Source of the DNA: Enterobacter huaxiensis
Lineage (GTDB): Bacteria > Pseudomonadota > Gammaproteobacteria > Enterobacterales > Enterobacteriaceae
Direction of reading: 5' to 3'
NCBI RefSeq assembly: GCF_003594935.2
Contig: NZ_CP043342.1
Span: 4,402,001 to 4,466,000 of the forward strand
Length of the DNA: 64,000 nucleotides
The position numbers were made by a program, and so were the translations under genes. The first letter of the stretch is position 1. The number at the start of each line of letters is the position of its first letter. Below are positions 8,197-16,964 of this stretch, in pieces. The notes below the pieces were generated by a model. It did not search any database and was not told where the DNA came from. It saw nothing but the letters and a program-made list of their open reading frames with translations.

Positions 8197-8490
8197 TTAC
8201 GCTTCAACAATTGCCAGAATGTCGCTCTCGGACATGATCAACACTTCTTCATTGTCGATCTTCTCGGATTTCACGCCGTAGCCATCGTTGAAAATTACGA
8301 TGTCACCAACTTTAACGTCCAGCGGCTGCACAGTTCCGTTTTCCAGGATGCGGCCCTTACCGACAGCGATGATTTCGCCACGCGTTGATTTGGCTGCTGC
8401 AGAACCGGTCAGAACAATGCCGCCAGCAGACTTGGTTTCAACTTCTTTACGTTTGACGATCACACGATCATGTAACGGACGAATACTCAT
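8197..8490 (-). CDS. groS: Co-chaperonin GroES
   Basis: 10-kDa heptameric cap of GroEL. It has 97 residues starting MSIRPLHDRVIVKR, with the mobile loop around residues 17-33 (ETKSAGGIVLTGSAA) that contacts GroEL. First gene of the groESL operon. Confidence 0.99.
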   Translation of the reverse strand: MSIRPLHDRVIVKRKEVETKSAGGIVLTGSAAAKSTRGEIIAVGKGRILENGTVQPLDVKVGDIVIFNDGYGVKSEKIDNEEVLIMSESDILAIVEA

Positions 8491-8570
8491 TGATAGCTCT
8501 CCTTTGAGAAAGTCATTATCAGTTATGGATGACGCCGGTCCGCACGCGGTTTTCCGACTAGTGCCCTGAG

Positions 8571-8599
8571 AGATGGGGGTCGGATTTTACCCCTTCAAG
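8571..8599 (-). promoter_or_regulatory. Sigma-32 heat-shock promoter of groESL
   Basis: On the minus strand the -35 element CCTTGAAG (core CTTGAA at 8599-8594) and the -10 element CCCCATCT (8578-8571) are 15 bp apart. This matches the E. coli groE heat-shock promoter nearly base for base. Confidence 0.9.
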
Positions 8600-8667
8600 G
8601 GGTAGTCGAAAAAAAATTTGCGAAAGTGTTACCATCGCCTTCTTTTGATGGGGGCGGGACGACGTAA

Positions 8668-9915
8668 ATGAGTGGACTCAAACAGGAGCTGGGGCTGGCG
8701 CAGGGCGTGGGTTTACTCTCAACCTCCCTGTTAGGGACAGGGGTTTTTGCCGTTCCGGCACTGGCGGCGCTGGTGGCCGGAGATAACAGCCTGTGGGCGT
8801 GGCCGGTCCTGATCGTGCTGGTTTTTCCGGTAGCGATAGTCTTTGCCATACTGGGGCGGCATTTTCCCAGCGCTGGCGGCGTGGCGCACTTTGTCGGCAT
8901 GGCCTTTGGGCCACGCCTGGAGCGCGTCACCGGCTGGCTGTTTCTCTCCGTGATCCCGGTTGGCCTGCCTGCTGCGCTGCATATTGCGACCGGCTTTGGG
9001 CAGGCGCTGTTTGGCTGGCATAACGAACAGCTGCTGCTGGCAGAGCTGGGCACGCTGGCGATTATCTGGTGGGTGGGGTCACGCGGGGCGAGCTCCAGCG
9101 CCAACCTGCAGACGCTGGTTGCGATAATGATTGTCGCGCTGATTGCCGCCATCTGGTGGGCGGGCGATATCTCCGTGGCGGAGATCCCGTTTCCGGCGGT
9201 GACGGAGGTTGACCATTCGCAGCTGTTCGCCGCGCTTTCGGTGATGTTCTGGTGCTTTGTCGGGCTTGAAGCGTTTGCCCATCTGGCGTCGGAGTTTAAA
9301 CAACCCGAGCGTGATTTCCCACGCGCGCTGATGATTGGCCTGCTGCTGGCGGGCACGGTTTACTGGGCCTGTACCGTGCTGGTGCTGCACTTCAACGCGT
9401 TTGGCGCAGATAAAGCAGCTGCCGCATCGCTGCCGGGCATCGTGGTGGAGCTGTTTGGCGTGAAGGCGCTGTGGGTAGCCTGCGTCATTGGCTATCTTGC
9501 CTGCTTTGCCAGCCTGAATATCTATATTCAGAGCTTTGCCCGCCTGGTGTGGTCTCAGGCGCTGTATAAGCCCGAAAGCCGCCTGGCCCGCCTGTCTAAA
9601 CGTCAGCTTCCGCTGAACGCGCTGAATGCCGTACTGGGCTGCTGTGTGCTGAGCACGCTGTGCATTTACGGGCTGAATATCAATCTGGATGCGCTGATTG
9701 TCTACGCTAACGGCATTTTCATCATGATTTATCTGCTGTGCATGCTGGCAGGCTGTCGCCTGCTGAAAGGCCGCTTCAAAGCGCTGGCAGCCGTCGGAGG
9801 CATCCTTTGCCTGGCGCTGCTGGCGATGGTGGGATGGAGGAGCGTATACGCCATGGTCATGCTGGCGGGGCTGTGGGTATTTTTACCAAAGCGGCAAAAA
9901 CAGCAGGCCCGGTAG
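8668..9915 (+). CDS. yjeH: YjeH, L-methionine/branched-chain amino acid exporter
   Basis: APC-superfamily inner-membrane exporter; E. coli YjeH exports methionine, leucine, isoleucine and valine. It has 415 residues with about 12 predicted helices. The N-terminal GLSTSLLGTGVFAVPAL-type segment (about 12-30) is the conserved substrate-binding helix 1 with its broken glycine stretch. It is divergent from groESL and convergent with fxsA, as in E. coli. No terminator with a T-run follows; a REP-like palindrome (9907-9931) overlaps the stop. Confidence 0.92.
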   Translation: MSGLKQELGLAQGVGLLSTSLLGTGVFAVPALAALVAGDNSLWAWPVLIVLVFPVAIVFAILGRHFPSAGGVAHFVGMAFGPRLERVTGWLFLSVIPVGLPAALHIATGFGQALFGWHNEQLLLAELGTLAIIWWVGSRGASSSANLQTLVAIMIVALIAAIWWAGDISVAEIPFPAVTEVDHSQLFAALSVMFWCFVGLEAFAHLASEFKQPERDFPRALMIGLLLAGTVYWACTVLVLHFNAFGADKAAAASLPGIVVELFGVKALWVACVIGYLACFASLNIYIQSFARLVWSQALYKPESRLARLSKRQLPLNALNAVLGCCVLSTLCIYGLNINLDALIVYANGIFIMIYLLCMLAGCRLLKGRFKALAAVGGILCLALLAMVGWRSVYAMVMLAGLWVFLPKRQKQQAR

Positions 9916-9938
9916 CGAAGCGCCACCGGGCAAAAAAA

Positions 9939-10403
9939 TTACCGATCGTCTTTATGATCTAAACGGTCGCGCTGGTCGTCCTTACGCTGATATTCACCGT
10001 CAAACGTCTCGCCCGGCCCGGTGCTGAACCCACCGCCCGGCATACGGCTGAAGCGCAGATGCGGCAGCAGCTTCATGGTCAGATGCTTTTGCACCGGCGG
10101 CAACAGCAGCAGCAGGCCGAGGAAATCCGTGAAGAACCCCGGCAGGATCAGCAGCAGGCCGGCAATAATCAGCGACACGCTTTTGATCATCTCGGCTGCC
10201 GGACTTTCGCCTGCGGCCATCTTCTGCTGCATTAACAGGAAATTTTTGAAACCTTGATTACGCACCAGCGACATGCCGATGACGGAGGTGAAGATCACCA
10301 GAATCAGCGTCAGCAGGACGCCCAGCACGTGGGCAACCTGGATGAAAATCGAAATCTCTACGTAAACATAGAGAAAGAAAGCAATAAACGGTATCCAGCG
10401 CAC
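9939..10403 (-). CDS. fxsA: FxsA family membrane protein
   Basis: Cytoplasmic-membrane protein whose overproduction in E. coli relieves F exclusion of phage T7. With a GTG start at 10403 it has 154 residues (E. coli 158), has about three to four membrane segments and ends in a charged tail (KDDQRDRLDHKDDR). GTG is chosen because the RBS AGGAG lies 6 bases upstream; the ATG two codons earlier would leave almost no spacing. The conserved TSVIGMSLVRNQG segment is present. It is divergent from aspA. Confidence 0.9.
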   Translation of the reverse strand: MRWIPFIAFFLYVYVEISIFIQVAHVLGVLLTLILVIFTSVIGMSLVRNQGFKNFLLMQQKMAAGESPAAEMIKSVSLIIAGLLLILPGFFTDFLGLLLLLPPVQKHLTMKLLPHLRFSRMPGGGFSTGPGETFDGEYQRKDDQRDRLDHKDDR

Positions 10404-10536
10404 TGGCATCTCCTGTAGGGCAGGTGCCGTCTGGCCCCTGTCTGAATGTGTTCGCATCACGCGTCTGTAAGAGATGGTGACGGTTAGCCAAAATTCAATC
10501 GGTTTGCACGGATATTTTTTTGGGAAATATTAAAGC

Positions 10537-10552
10537 GGTGACCCATTTCACA
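10537..10552 (+). promoter_or_regulatory. CRP-like site upstream of aspA
   Basis: GGTGA-CCCATT-TCACA is a near-consensus CRP palindrome, about 190 bp before the aspA ATG. aspA is catabolite-controlled in E. coli, which supports the assignment. The fxsA side could also use it. Confidence 0.55.
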
Positions 10553-10738
10553 GATTAATAATTATCATGAAATCGGGTCGATAATAAGTGATCCAGCTTA
10601 CGGCAATTCGCTATCATCAGCATATGATCTCGAACATCTGGCCGATTGAGGGAATAATCGTCGGTCAGAAAATATTCAAAACCACATATATACTGTGTGT
10701 TTAGTACAATCCATCGGCAGCTTGAAAAGAAGGTTCAC

Positions 10739-12175
10739 ATGTTAAACAACATTCGTATCGAAGAAGATTTGTTGGGTACCAGGGAAGTTCCAGCGGATGC
10801 CTACTACGGTATTCACACTCTGAGAGCGATTGAAAACTTCTACATCAGCAACAGCAAAATCAGCGATATCCCTGAATTTGTGCGCGGCATGGTGATGGTG
10901 AAGAAAGCCGCAGCGCTGGCGAACAAAGAGCTGCAAACCATCCCAAAAAGCGCTGCAAATGCGATTATCGCCGCCTGCGATGAAGTGCTGAACAACGGCA
11001 AGTGCATGGATCAGTTCCCGGTTGACGTCTATCAGGGCGGCGCGGGTACCTCCGTCAACATGAATACCAACGAAGTATTGGCAAACATCGGCCTGGAGCT
11101 GATGGGTCATCAGAAAGGTGAATACCAGTACCTCAATCCGAACGACCACGTGAACAAATGCCAGTCCACCAACGACGCCTACCCTACCGGCTTCCGCATC
11201 GCGGTCTATGCCTCCGTGGTGAAACTGGTCGACGCAATTAACCAGCTGGGCGACGGCTTCCAGCGCAAAGCGGTTGAATTCCAGGACATCCTGAAGATGG
11301 GCCGCACCCAGCTGCAGGACGCGGTACCCATGACCCTCGGTCAGGAATTCCACGCGTTTAACGTGCTGCTGAATGAAGAAACCAAAAACATGCTGCGCAC
11401 GTCCGAGCTGCTGCTGGAAGTGAACCTGGGCGCCACCGCCATCGGTACACGTCTGAACACGCCGGACGGCTATCAGCAGCTGGCCGTGCAGAAGCTGGCT
11501 GAAGTTTCTAACCTGCCGGTAGTGGCTGCAGAAGACCTGATTGAAGCCACCTCCGACTGCGGCGCCTACGTGATGGTGCACAGCGCCCTGAAACGCCTTG
11601 CGGTGAAACTGTCCAAAATCTGTAACGACCTGCGCCTGCTCTCTTCCGGCCCGCGCGCTGGCCTGAACGAAATCAACCTGCCAGAGCTGCAGGCGGGTTC
11701 TTCTATCATGCCAGCCAAGGTCAACCCGGTGGTGCCAGAAGTGGTGAACCAGGTCTGCTTTAAAGTCATCGGCAACGACTCCACCGTGACCATGGCCTCC
11801 GAGGCCGGTCAGCTGCAGCTGAACGTGATGGAGCCGGTCATTGGCCAGGCGATGTTTGAATCCATCCACATCCTGACCAACGCCTGCTACAACCTGCTGG
11901 AGAAATGCATTAACGGGATCACTGCAAATAAAGAAGTGTGTGAAAGCTACGTGTATAACTCCATCGGGATCGTCACCTACCTCAACCCGTTCATCGGCCA
12001 CCACAACGGCGACATCGTCGGAAAGATTTGTGCTGAAACCGGTAAGAGCGTGCGTGAAGTGGTTCTTGAGCGAGGATTGTTGACCGAAGCCGAGCTGGAC
12101 GATATCTTCTCGGCCCAGAACCTGATGCATCCGGCGTATAAAGCGAAACGTTATACCGATGAAAGCGAACAGTAA
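10739..12175 (+). CDS. aspA: Aspartate ammonia-lyase (aspartase)
   Basis: Converts L-aspartate to fumarate and ammonia, feeding fumarate respiration. With the ATG at 10739 (RBS AAGAAGG) it has 478 residues, identical to E. coli; an upstream TTG-type extension is rejected. The superfamily signature GSSIMPAKVNP, carrying the catalytic serine loop, is near residue 317. dcuA follows, so fumarate or succinate can be exchanged for aspartate. Confidence 0.98.
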   Translation: MLNNIRIEEDLLGTREVPADAYYGIHTLRAIENFYISNSKISDIPEFVRGMVMVKKAAALANKELQTIPKSAANAIIAACDEVLNNGKCMDQFPVDVYQGGAGTSVNMNTNEVLANIGLELMGHQKGEYQYLNPNDHVNKCQSTNDAYPTGFRIAVYASVVKLVDAINQLGDGFQRKAVEFQDILKMGRTQLQDAVPMTLGQEFHAFNVLLNEETKNMLRTSELLLEVNLGATAIGTRLNTPDGYQQLAVQKLAEVSNLPVVAAEDLIEATSDCGAYVMVHSALKRLAVKLSKICNDLRLLSSGPRAGLNEINLPELQAGSSIMPAKVNPVVPEVVNQVCFKVIGNDSTVTMASEAGQLQLNVMEPVIGQAMFESIHILTNACYNLLEKCINGITANKEVCESYVYNSIGIVTYLNPFIGHHNGDIVGKICAETGKSVREVVLERGLLTEAELDDIFSAQNLMHPAYKAKRYTDESEQ

Positions 12176-12196
12176 CAGTTCAGGCTAAGCTTCCGA

Positions 12197-12226
12197 AAGG
12201 CACGTCACTTGTGACGTGCCTTTTTT
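12197..12226 (+). terminator. aspA terminator
   Basis: A 12-bp perfect stem AAGGCACGTCAC/GTGACGTGCCTT with a TT loop, followed by a T-rich run. It separates aspA from dcuA, allowing partial readthrough as known in E. coli. Confidence 0.92.
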
Positions 12227-12292
12227 CTTTTTAAGCATTACCAATTACACAACAATTTAATATCAACTTGTTAATAAACAAGGAAGGCACTT

Positions 12293-13594
12293 ATGTTTGG
12301 AGCAGAACTCGTCATCGTCCTGTTGGCGATTTATTTGGGAGCAAGACTCGGGGGTATCGGCATCGGTTTTGCCGGCGGTCTCGGGGTGCTCGTTCTTACC
12401 CTTATCTTTCAGATTAAGCCCGGCGCTATCCCTTTTGACGTTATCGAAATCATCATGGCAGTTATCGCTGCTATCGCGGCCATGCAGGTGGCGGGCGGTA
12501 TGGACTACCTGGTGAGCCTGGCGGAGCGTATGTTGCGCCGCCATCCCAAATATATAACCTTCCTTGCTCCGCTGGTGACCTGGTTTATGACCATTCTCGC
12601 CGGCACAGGCCACACGGCGTTCTCCACCCTGCCGGTTATCACCGAAGTAGCGAAAGAGCAGGGCATTCGTCCATCCCGTCCGCTCTCTATCGCGGTTGTG
12701 GCGTCCCAGATTGCCATCACCGCCTCGCCGATTTCCGCCGCCGTGGTCTTTTTCGCCGGTATCCTTGAGCCAATGGGCGTAAGCTACCTCACGCTGCTGG
12801 CGATCTGTATTCCGGTGACGCTGATTGCCGTGATGATCACCGCCGTACTGTGTAACTTCCTCGGCGCCGAGCTGAAGGACGATCCGGTTTACCAGGAACG
12901 CCTGGCGAAAGGTGAAGTGAAGCTGCGCGGCAGCCAGGTCTTCGAGCTTAAGCCACACGCAAAACGCTCCGTGCTGCTGTTCCTGATCGGTATTATCGCG
13001 GTGATGTTCTACGCCACCGCCATTAGCGACACCGTGGGCCTGATTCAAAACCCGGTCCTGCCGCGTAACGAAGCGATCGTGGTCTTCATGTTGACCATCG
13101 CAACGCTGATAAGCATCACCTGTAAAATCGACACCAGCGAAGTGCTGAACGCCAGCACCTTCAAGTCCGGTATGAGCGCCTGCGTGTGCGTACTGGGCGT
13201 GGCATGGCTTGGCGATACCTTCGTGAAAGCGCACATCAGCGACATTCAGACCGTGGCCGGCGACCTGCTGCATAACTACCCGTGGCTGCTGGCCGTGGTG
13301 CTGTTCTTTGCCGCCACCCTGCTCTACTCCCAGGCGGCGACCACCAAGGCGCTGATGCCTGCGGCACTGATGCTGGGCGTTACCCCGCTGACGGCCATTG
13401 CCTCTTTCGCGGCGGTTTCTGCGCTGTTCGTCCTGCCGACCTACCCAACCCTGCTGGCTGCGGTTGAGATGGATGACACCGGCTCGACCCGCATCGGTAA
13501 GTACGTGTTTAACCACGCGTTCCTGATCCCGGGCGTGGTCGCGATCTCCCTTTGCGTTATCCTCGGCTTTATCATCGGCGGCGTGGTGCTGTAA
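12293..13594 (+). CDS. dcuA: C4-dicarboxylate transporter DcuA
   Basis: Inner-membrane antiporter for aspartate, fumarate, malate and succinate, mainly used in anaerobic growth and as an aspartate carrier. It has 433 residues, the family length. The hydrophobic N-terminus starts MFGAELVIVLLAIYLGARLGG, the conserved GTGHTAFSTLPVI block is near 101-113, and there are about ten predicted helices. RBS AAGGAAGG precedes the ATG. It lies downstream of aspA, as in E. coli. Confidence 0.97.
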   Translation: MFGAELVIVLLAIYLGARLGGIGIGFAGGLGVLVLTLIFQIKPGAIPFDVIEIIMAVIAAIAAMQVAGGMDYLVSLAERMLRRHPKYITFLAPLVTWFMTILAGTGHTAFSTLPVITEVAKEQGIRPSRPLSIAVVASQIAITASPISAAVVFFAGILEPMGVSYLTLLAICIPVTLIAVMITAVLCNFLGAELKDDPVYQERLAKGEVKLRGSQVFELKPHAKRSVLLFLIGIIAVMFYATAISDTVGLIQNPVLPRNEAIVVFMLTIATLISITCKIDTSEVLNASTFKSGMSACVCVLGVAWLGDTFVKAHISDIQTVAGDLLHNYPWLLAVVLFFAATLLYSQAATTKALMPAALMLGVTPLTAIASFAAVSALFVLPTYPTLLAAVEMDDTGSTRIGKYVFNHAFLIPGVVAISLCVILGFIIGGVVL

Positions 13595-13625
13595 ACGGCG
13601 AGCCGTTGTAAAAATAGTTAAAATC

Positions 13626-13646
13626 GGGCCGCTCTGCGGCCCGTTT
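13626..13646 (+). terminator. dcuA terminator
   Basis: GGGCCGC-TCT-GCGGCCC stem followed by GTTTCATT, 32 bp after the dcuA stop. The T-run is short, so efficiency is uncertain. Confidence 0.7.
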
Positions 13647-13707
13647 CATTAATGACCAACCGCCTCGCGTGATATAGTGAAGTCTTCCGTGATGAGGAGG
13701 TCGACTT

Positions 13708-14031
13708 GTGAACACGCCTGATGCTGTTGTCGTACTGTGCACCGCCCCTGATGAAGCCTCTGCCCAGGATCTCGCCGCCAAAGTGCTGGCCGAAAAACTG
13801 GCTGCCTGCGTAACACTTCTTCCTGGCGCGACGTCTCTCTACTACTGGGAAGGCAAGCTGGAGCAGGAGTATGAAGTCCAGATGTTGCTCAAAACCAATC
13901 CGGCGAATCAGCAGGCGCTACTCGACTGCCTCAAATCTCATCATCCTTACCAAACTCCGGAACTGCTGGTGCTGCCAGTGGTCCACGGCGATAACGATTA
14001 TCTCTCATGGCTCAACGCTTCCTTACGCTGA
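13708..14031 (+). CDS. cutA: Divalent cation tolerance protein CutA
   Basis: Small trimeric protein linked to copper tolerance in E. coli. It has 107 residues with a GTG start (RBS GAGGAGG 6-10 bases upstream). The family motifs CTAPDEASAQDLA, YYWEGKLEQEYEVQML and the C-terminal YLSWL are present. The 3' end overlaps the dsbD start by 25 bp, indicating cotranscription. Confidence 0.95.
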   Translation: MNTPDAVVVLCTAPDEASAQDLAAKVLAEKLAACVTLLPGATSLYYWEGKLEQEYEVQMLLKTNPANQQALLDCLKSHHPYQTPELLVLPVVHGDNDYLSWLNASLR

Positions 14032-15716
14032 TCCTGCTGCTGTGCAGCACGTCAGCTTTTGCCGGGTTATTTGACGCGCCCGGCCGTTCGAACTTTATTC
14101 CTGCCGACCAGGCGTTCGTTTTCGACTTTCAGCAAAACCAGCACGACCTTAGCCTCACCTGGCAGGTAAAAGAGGGCTACTACCTCTACCGCAAACAGGT
14201 CAGCATCACCCCAGCTCGGGCGAAGGTGGGTGCACTGCAGATGCCCGCGGGCGAGTGGCATGAGGACGAGTTTTACGGTAAGAGTGAAATTTACCGCCAG
14301 CGCTTAAGCGTGCCCGTTACGGTGAACCAGGCCGACAAAGGCGCAACGCTGACCGTAACGTATCAGGGCTGCGCCGACGCGGGATTCTGCTATCCGCCCG
14401 AAACGAAGGTCGTGCCCCTCAGCGAAGTGAAAGCCGCCTCCGCCTTTTCCCCTCTTCCCTCCGGGGAGAGGGCCGGGGTGAGGGGGGAAGGCGAAGCCGC
14501 TTCAGATCTTCCGTTCTCAGCGCTCTGGGCCTTGCTTATTGGTATCGGCATTGCCTTTACGCCGTGCGTTCTGCCGATGTACCCGCTCATTTCCGGCATC
14601 GTGCTGGGCGGTAAGCAACGCCTTTCCACCGCGCGCGCGCTGCTGCTGGCGTTTATCTACGTGCAGGGGATGGCGTTGACCTACACGGCGCTTGGCCTCG
14701 TGGTCGCCGCGGCCGGGCTGCAGTTCCAGGCGGCGCTTCAGCACCCTTACGTGCTTATCGGCCTGTCTGCGGTGTTTATCCTGCTAGCGCTGTCGATGTT
14801 TGGCCTGTTCACGCTGCAGCTGCCCTCCACCCTGCAAACCCGCTTAACGCTGATGAGTAACCGTCAGCAGGGCGGATCGGCAGGCGGGGTGTTCGCGATG
14901 GGCGCTATCGCCGGGTTAATCTGCTCTCCCTGCACCACCGCACCGCTCAGTGCCATCCTGTTGTATATCGCCCAAAGCGGCAACATGTGGCTTGGCGGCG
15001 GCACGCTGTATCTTTACGCGCTGGGCATGGGCCTGCCGCTGATTCTGGTAACGGTGTTTGGCAACCGCCTGCTGCCGAAGAGCGGCCCGTGGATGGAGAC
15101 GGTGAAAACCGCGTTTGGTTTCGTCATCCTGGCGCTGCCGGTATTCCTGCTTGAGCGCATCATCGGTGACGTCTGGGGCATGCGCCTGTGGGCAATACTC
15201 GGCGTAGCATTTTTCTCCTGGGCGTTTATCGTCAGCCTTGGGGCAAAAAAACCGTGGATGCGCGTAATGCAAATCCTTCTGCTGGCGGCCGCGCTGGTGA
15301 GCGTACGCCCACTTCAGGACTGGGCATTCGGCTCACCTGCAGGCCAGACGCAGGCGCACCTGAATTTCACGCAGATTAAAAACGTGGATGAACTTAACGC
15401 CGCGCTGGCGCGGGCGAAAGGCAAACCGGTTATGCTCGACCTCTATGCCGACTGGTGTGTAGCCTGTAAAGAGTTTGAAAAGTACACCTTCAGCGACCCG
15501 CAGGTGCAGCGCTCGCTGAAGGAGACCGTTCTGCTTCAGGCGAACGTTACCGCAAACAGCGCGCAGGATAAGGCCCTGCTAAAACAGCTTAACGTGCTCG
15601 GCCTGCCGACGATCCTGTTCTTCAATGAACGTGGGGAAGAGCAGCAGGCGCAGCGTGTAACCGGGTTTATGGATGCCGCGGCGTTCAATGCGCATTTGCG
15701 CGATCGCCAACCGTAA
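14007..15716 (+). CDS. dsbD: Thiol:disulfide interchange protein DsbD
   Basis: Transfers reducing power from cytoplasmic thioredoxin to periplasmic DsbC/DsbG/CcmG. It has 569 residues: signal peptide 1-19; N-terminal immunoglobulin-like domain with Cys122/Cys128; transmembrane domain with Cys187 and Cys306; C-terminal thioredoxin fold with CVAC at 484-487. All three redox centres look intact. The linker between the first two domains (residues about 146-162, SPLPSGERAGVRGEG) is encoded by a copy of the dispersed palindromic repeat, unlike the Pro/Gln-rich linker of E. coli DsbD as I recall it. It overlaps cutA upstream, and yjdC follows. Confidence 0.97.
   Translation: MAQRFLTLILLLCSTSAFAGLFDAPGRSNFIPADQAFVFDFQQNQHDLSLTWQVKEGYYLYRKQVSITPARAKVGALQMPAGEWHEDEFYGKSEIYRQRLSVPVTVNQADKGATLTVTYQGCADAGFCYPPETKVVPLSEVKAASAFSPLPSGERAGVRGEGEAASDLPFSALWALLIGIGIAFTPCVLPMYPLISGIVLGGKQRLSTARALLLAFIYVQGMALTYTALGLVVAAAGLQFQAALQHPYVLIGLSAVFILLALSMFGLFTLQLPSTLQTRLTLMSNRQQGGSAGGVFAMGAIAGLICSPCTTAPLSAILLYIAQSGNMWLGGGTLYLYALGMGLPLILVTVFGNRLLPKSGPWMETVKTAFGFVILALPVFLLERIIGDVWGMRLWAILGVAFFSWAFIVSLGAKKPWMRVMQILLLAAALVSVRPLQDWAFGSPAGQTQAHLNFTQIKNVDELNAALARAKGKPVMLDLYADWCVACKEFEKYTFSDPQVQRSLKETVLLQANVTANSAQDKALLKQLNVLGLPTILFFNERGEEQQAQRVTGFMDAAAFNAHLRDRQP
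14449..14486. repeat. CCCTCTCC/GGGAGAGG palindromic repeat inside dsbD, copy 2
   Basis: CCCCTCTTCCCTCCGGGGAG followed by AGGGCCGGGGTGAGGGG, the same element found between genes elsewhere. Here it is in frame within the dsbD interdomain linker and encodes SPLPSGERAGVRG. Confidence 0.92.
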
Positions 15717-15765
15717 ACAACACTTGAAACGGGACAAACCGTTGGGAATAACGGAGGAGAAAACC

Positions 15766-16341
15766 GTGCAACGCGAAGACGTACTGGGACAAGCCCTACA
15801 ATTACTTGAAATACAAGGGATCGCCAGCACCACGCTTGAGATGGTAGCCGACCGTATCGATTACCCGCTGGACGAACTCACGCGTTTCTGGCCCGATAAA
15901 GAGGCGCTGCTGTACGATGCCCTGCGCTATCTCAGCCAGCAGGTGGATATCTGGCGCAGGCAGCTGATGCTGAATGAAGAGCTGACCGCCGAGCAAAAGC
16001 TGCTGGCGCGGTATACCGCCCTGACCGATTGCGTCAGCAACAACCGCTATCCGGGCTGTCTGTTTATCGCCGCCTGCACGTACTTCCCGGACCCCGGGCA
16101 CCCTATCCACCAACTGGCGGATCAGCAAAAACGGGCGGCGCATGATTTTACCCACGAGCTGCTGACCACGCTTGAGGTGGACGACCCGGCGATGGTGGCA
16201 AAGCAGATGGAACTGGTGCTCGAAGGATGCCTGAGCCGCATGCTGGTTAACCGCAGCCAGGCCGATGTAGATACGGCTCACCGTCTTGCTGAAGATATTC
16301 TGCGCTTCGCGCAGTGCCGTATGGGCGGCGCGCTGACTTAA
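15766..16341 (+). CDS. yjdC: TetR-family regulator YjdC
   Basis: 191-residue TetR/AcrR-type regulator matching E. coli YjdC in length and position after dsbD. The N-terminal HTH is at about 5-50 (QGIASTTLEMVADRIDYPLDEL); the C-terminal ligand domain has NRYPGCLFIAACTYFPDPGHP. The GTG start at 15766 is chosen because the RBS GGAGGAGA lies just upstream; a longer reading that overlaps the dsbD end is rejected. Its last four bases overlap the convergent LysE-type gene. Targets are unknown. Confidence 0.9.
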   Translation: MQREDVLGQALQLLEIQGIASTTLEMVADRIDYPLDELTRFWPDKEALLYDALRYLSQQVDIWRRQLMLNEELTAEQKLLARYTALTDCVSNNRYPGCLFIAACTYFPDPGHPIHQLADQQKRAAHDFTHELLTTLEVDDPAMVAKQMELVLEGCLSRMLVNRSQADVDTAHRLAEDILRFAQCRMGGALT

Positions 16342-16928
16342 GCCAGCATGCCTGCCCAGGCAGAGACAAACAGACACAGCGCCATCAGGCGCTGAAATCG
16401 CACCATCGCCACGGTGGTGCGAAATAATCGGTTTACCGCCTTCCCCAGCCACGCCCAGCACATCAGACACCCCACAGAGATCGCCAGGAACCACAGCGCC
16501 ATCAGCGCAATATCCCGTAGCGCGTGCTCGCTGGCAGGCGCAAACAGGCTGACCACCGCCAGCGCCATCATCCACGTTTTCGGGTTCACAATCTGTAGCA
16601 GCGCTGCCGCTTGTGCGGTGAAGCGGGTGGGGTTTCTAGAGGAGAGGTTTGCCGCGGGCGCGCTAAACAGCTGCCAGCTCATCCAGCTTAGCCACAGCAC
16701 GCCCGCCCAGCTCATTATCTGGCGGATCAGGGGGTACTGACGAAGCACTTCCCCTGCCCCCGCACCTGATACCAGTACGATCGCGCTCGCCGCAGTACAG
16801 GCGCCCAGAATGGCCGGGACGGTATTTTTTACGCCAAAGTGCTGGCTGTTGGTCAGCACCAGAATATTGGTAGGCCCCGGCGTGATTGAGGCGACAAACG
16901 CAAACAGCAGAAAAGGGATCAGGCTCAC
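16338..16928 (-). CDS. LysE/RhtB-family amino acid exporter
   Basis: 196-residue inner-membrane protein with about six helices. The N-terminal signature ASITPGPTNILVLTNSQHFG, with the conserved TPGPTN, identifies the LysE/RhtB translocator family. The substrate cannot be read from the sequence; homologues export basic or neutral amino acids such as cysteine, homoserine or threonine. An AraC-type regulator lies 36 bp upstream on the same strand, so the two are probably cotranscribed and the regulator may control the exporter. Confidence 0.88.
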   Translation of the reverse strand: MSLIPFLLFAFVASITPGPTNILVLTNSQHFGVKNTVPAILGACTAASAIVLVSGAGAGEVLRQYPLIRQIMSWAGVLWLSWMSWQLFSAPAANLSSRNPTRFTAQAAALLQIVNPKTWMMALAVVSLFAPASEHALRDIALMALWFLAISVGCLMCWAWLGKAVNRLFRTTVAMVRFQRLMALCLFVSAWAGMLA

Positions 16929-16964
16929 GGGTGGCTCCTTTTTATAAGAGCCCTCAATGTGCCG

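Noticed and set aside
9907..9931. Rho-independent terminator after yjeH
   Set aside because: The GCCCGGT..ACCGGGC hairpin is followed by A residues on the plus strand; it is better explained as a partial REP-like unit.
10742..12130. 462-codon open frame opposite aspA
   Set aside because: Antisense shadow of a highly biased gene; no domain recognisable.
12263..13516. 417-codon open frame opposite dcuA
   Set aside because: Antisense shadow with His/Gln/Arg-rich composition typical of reverse-strand readings.
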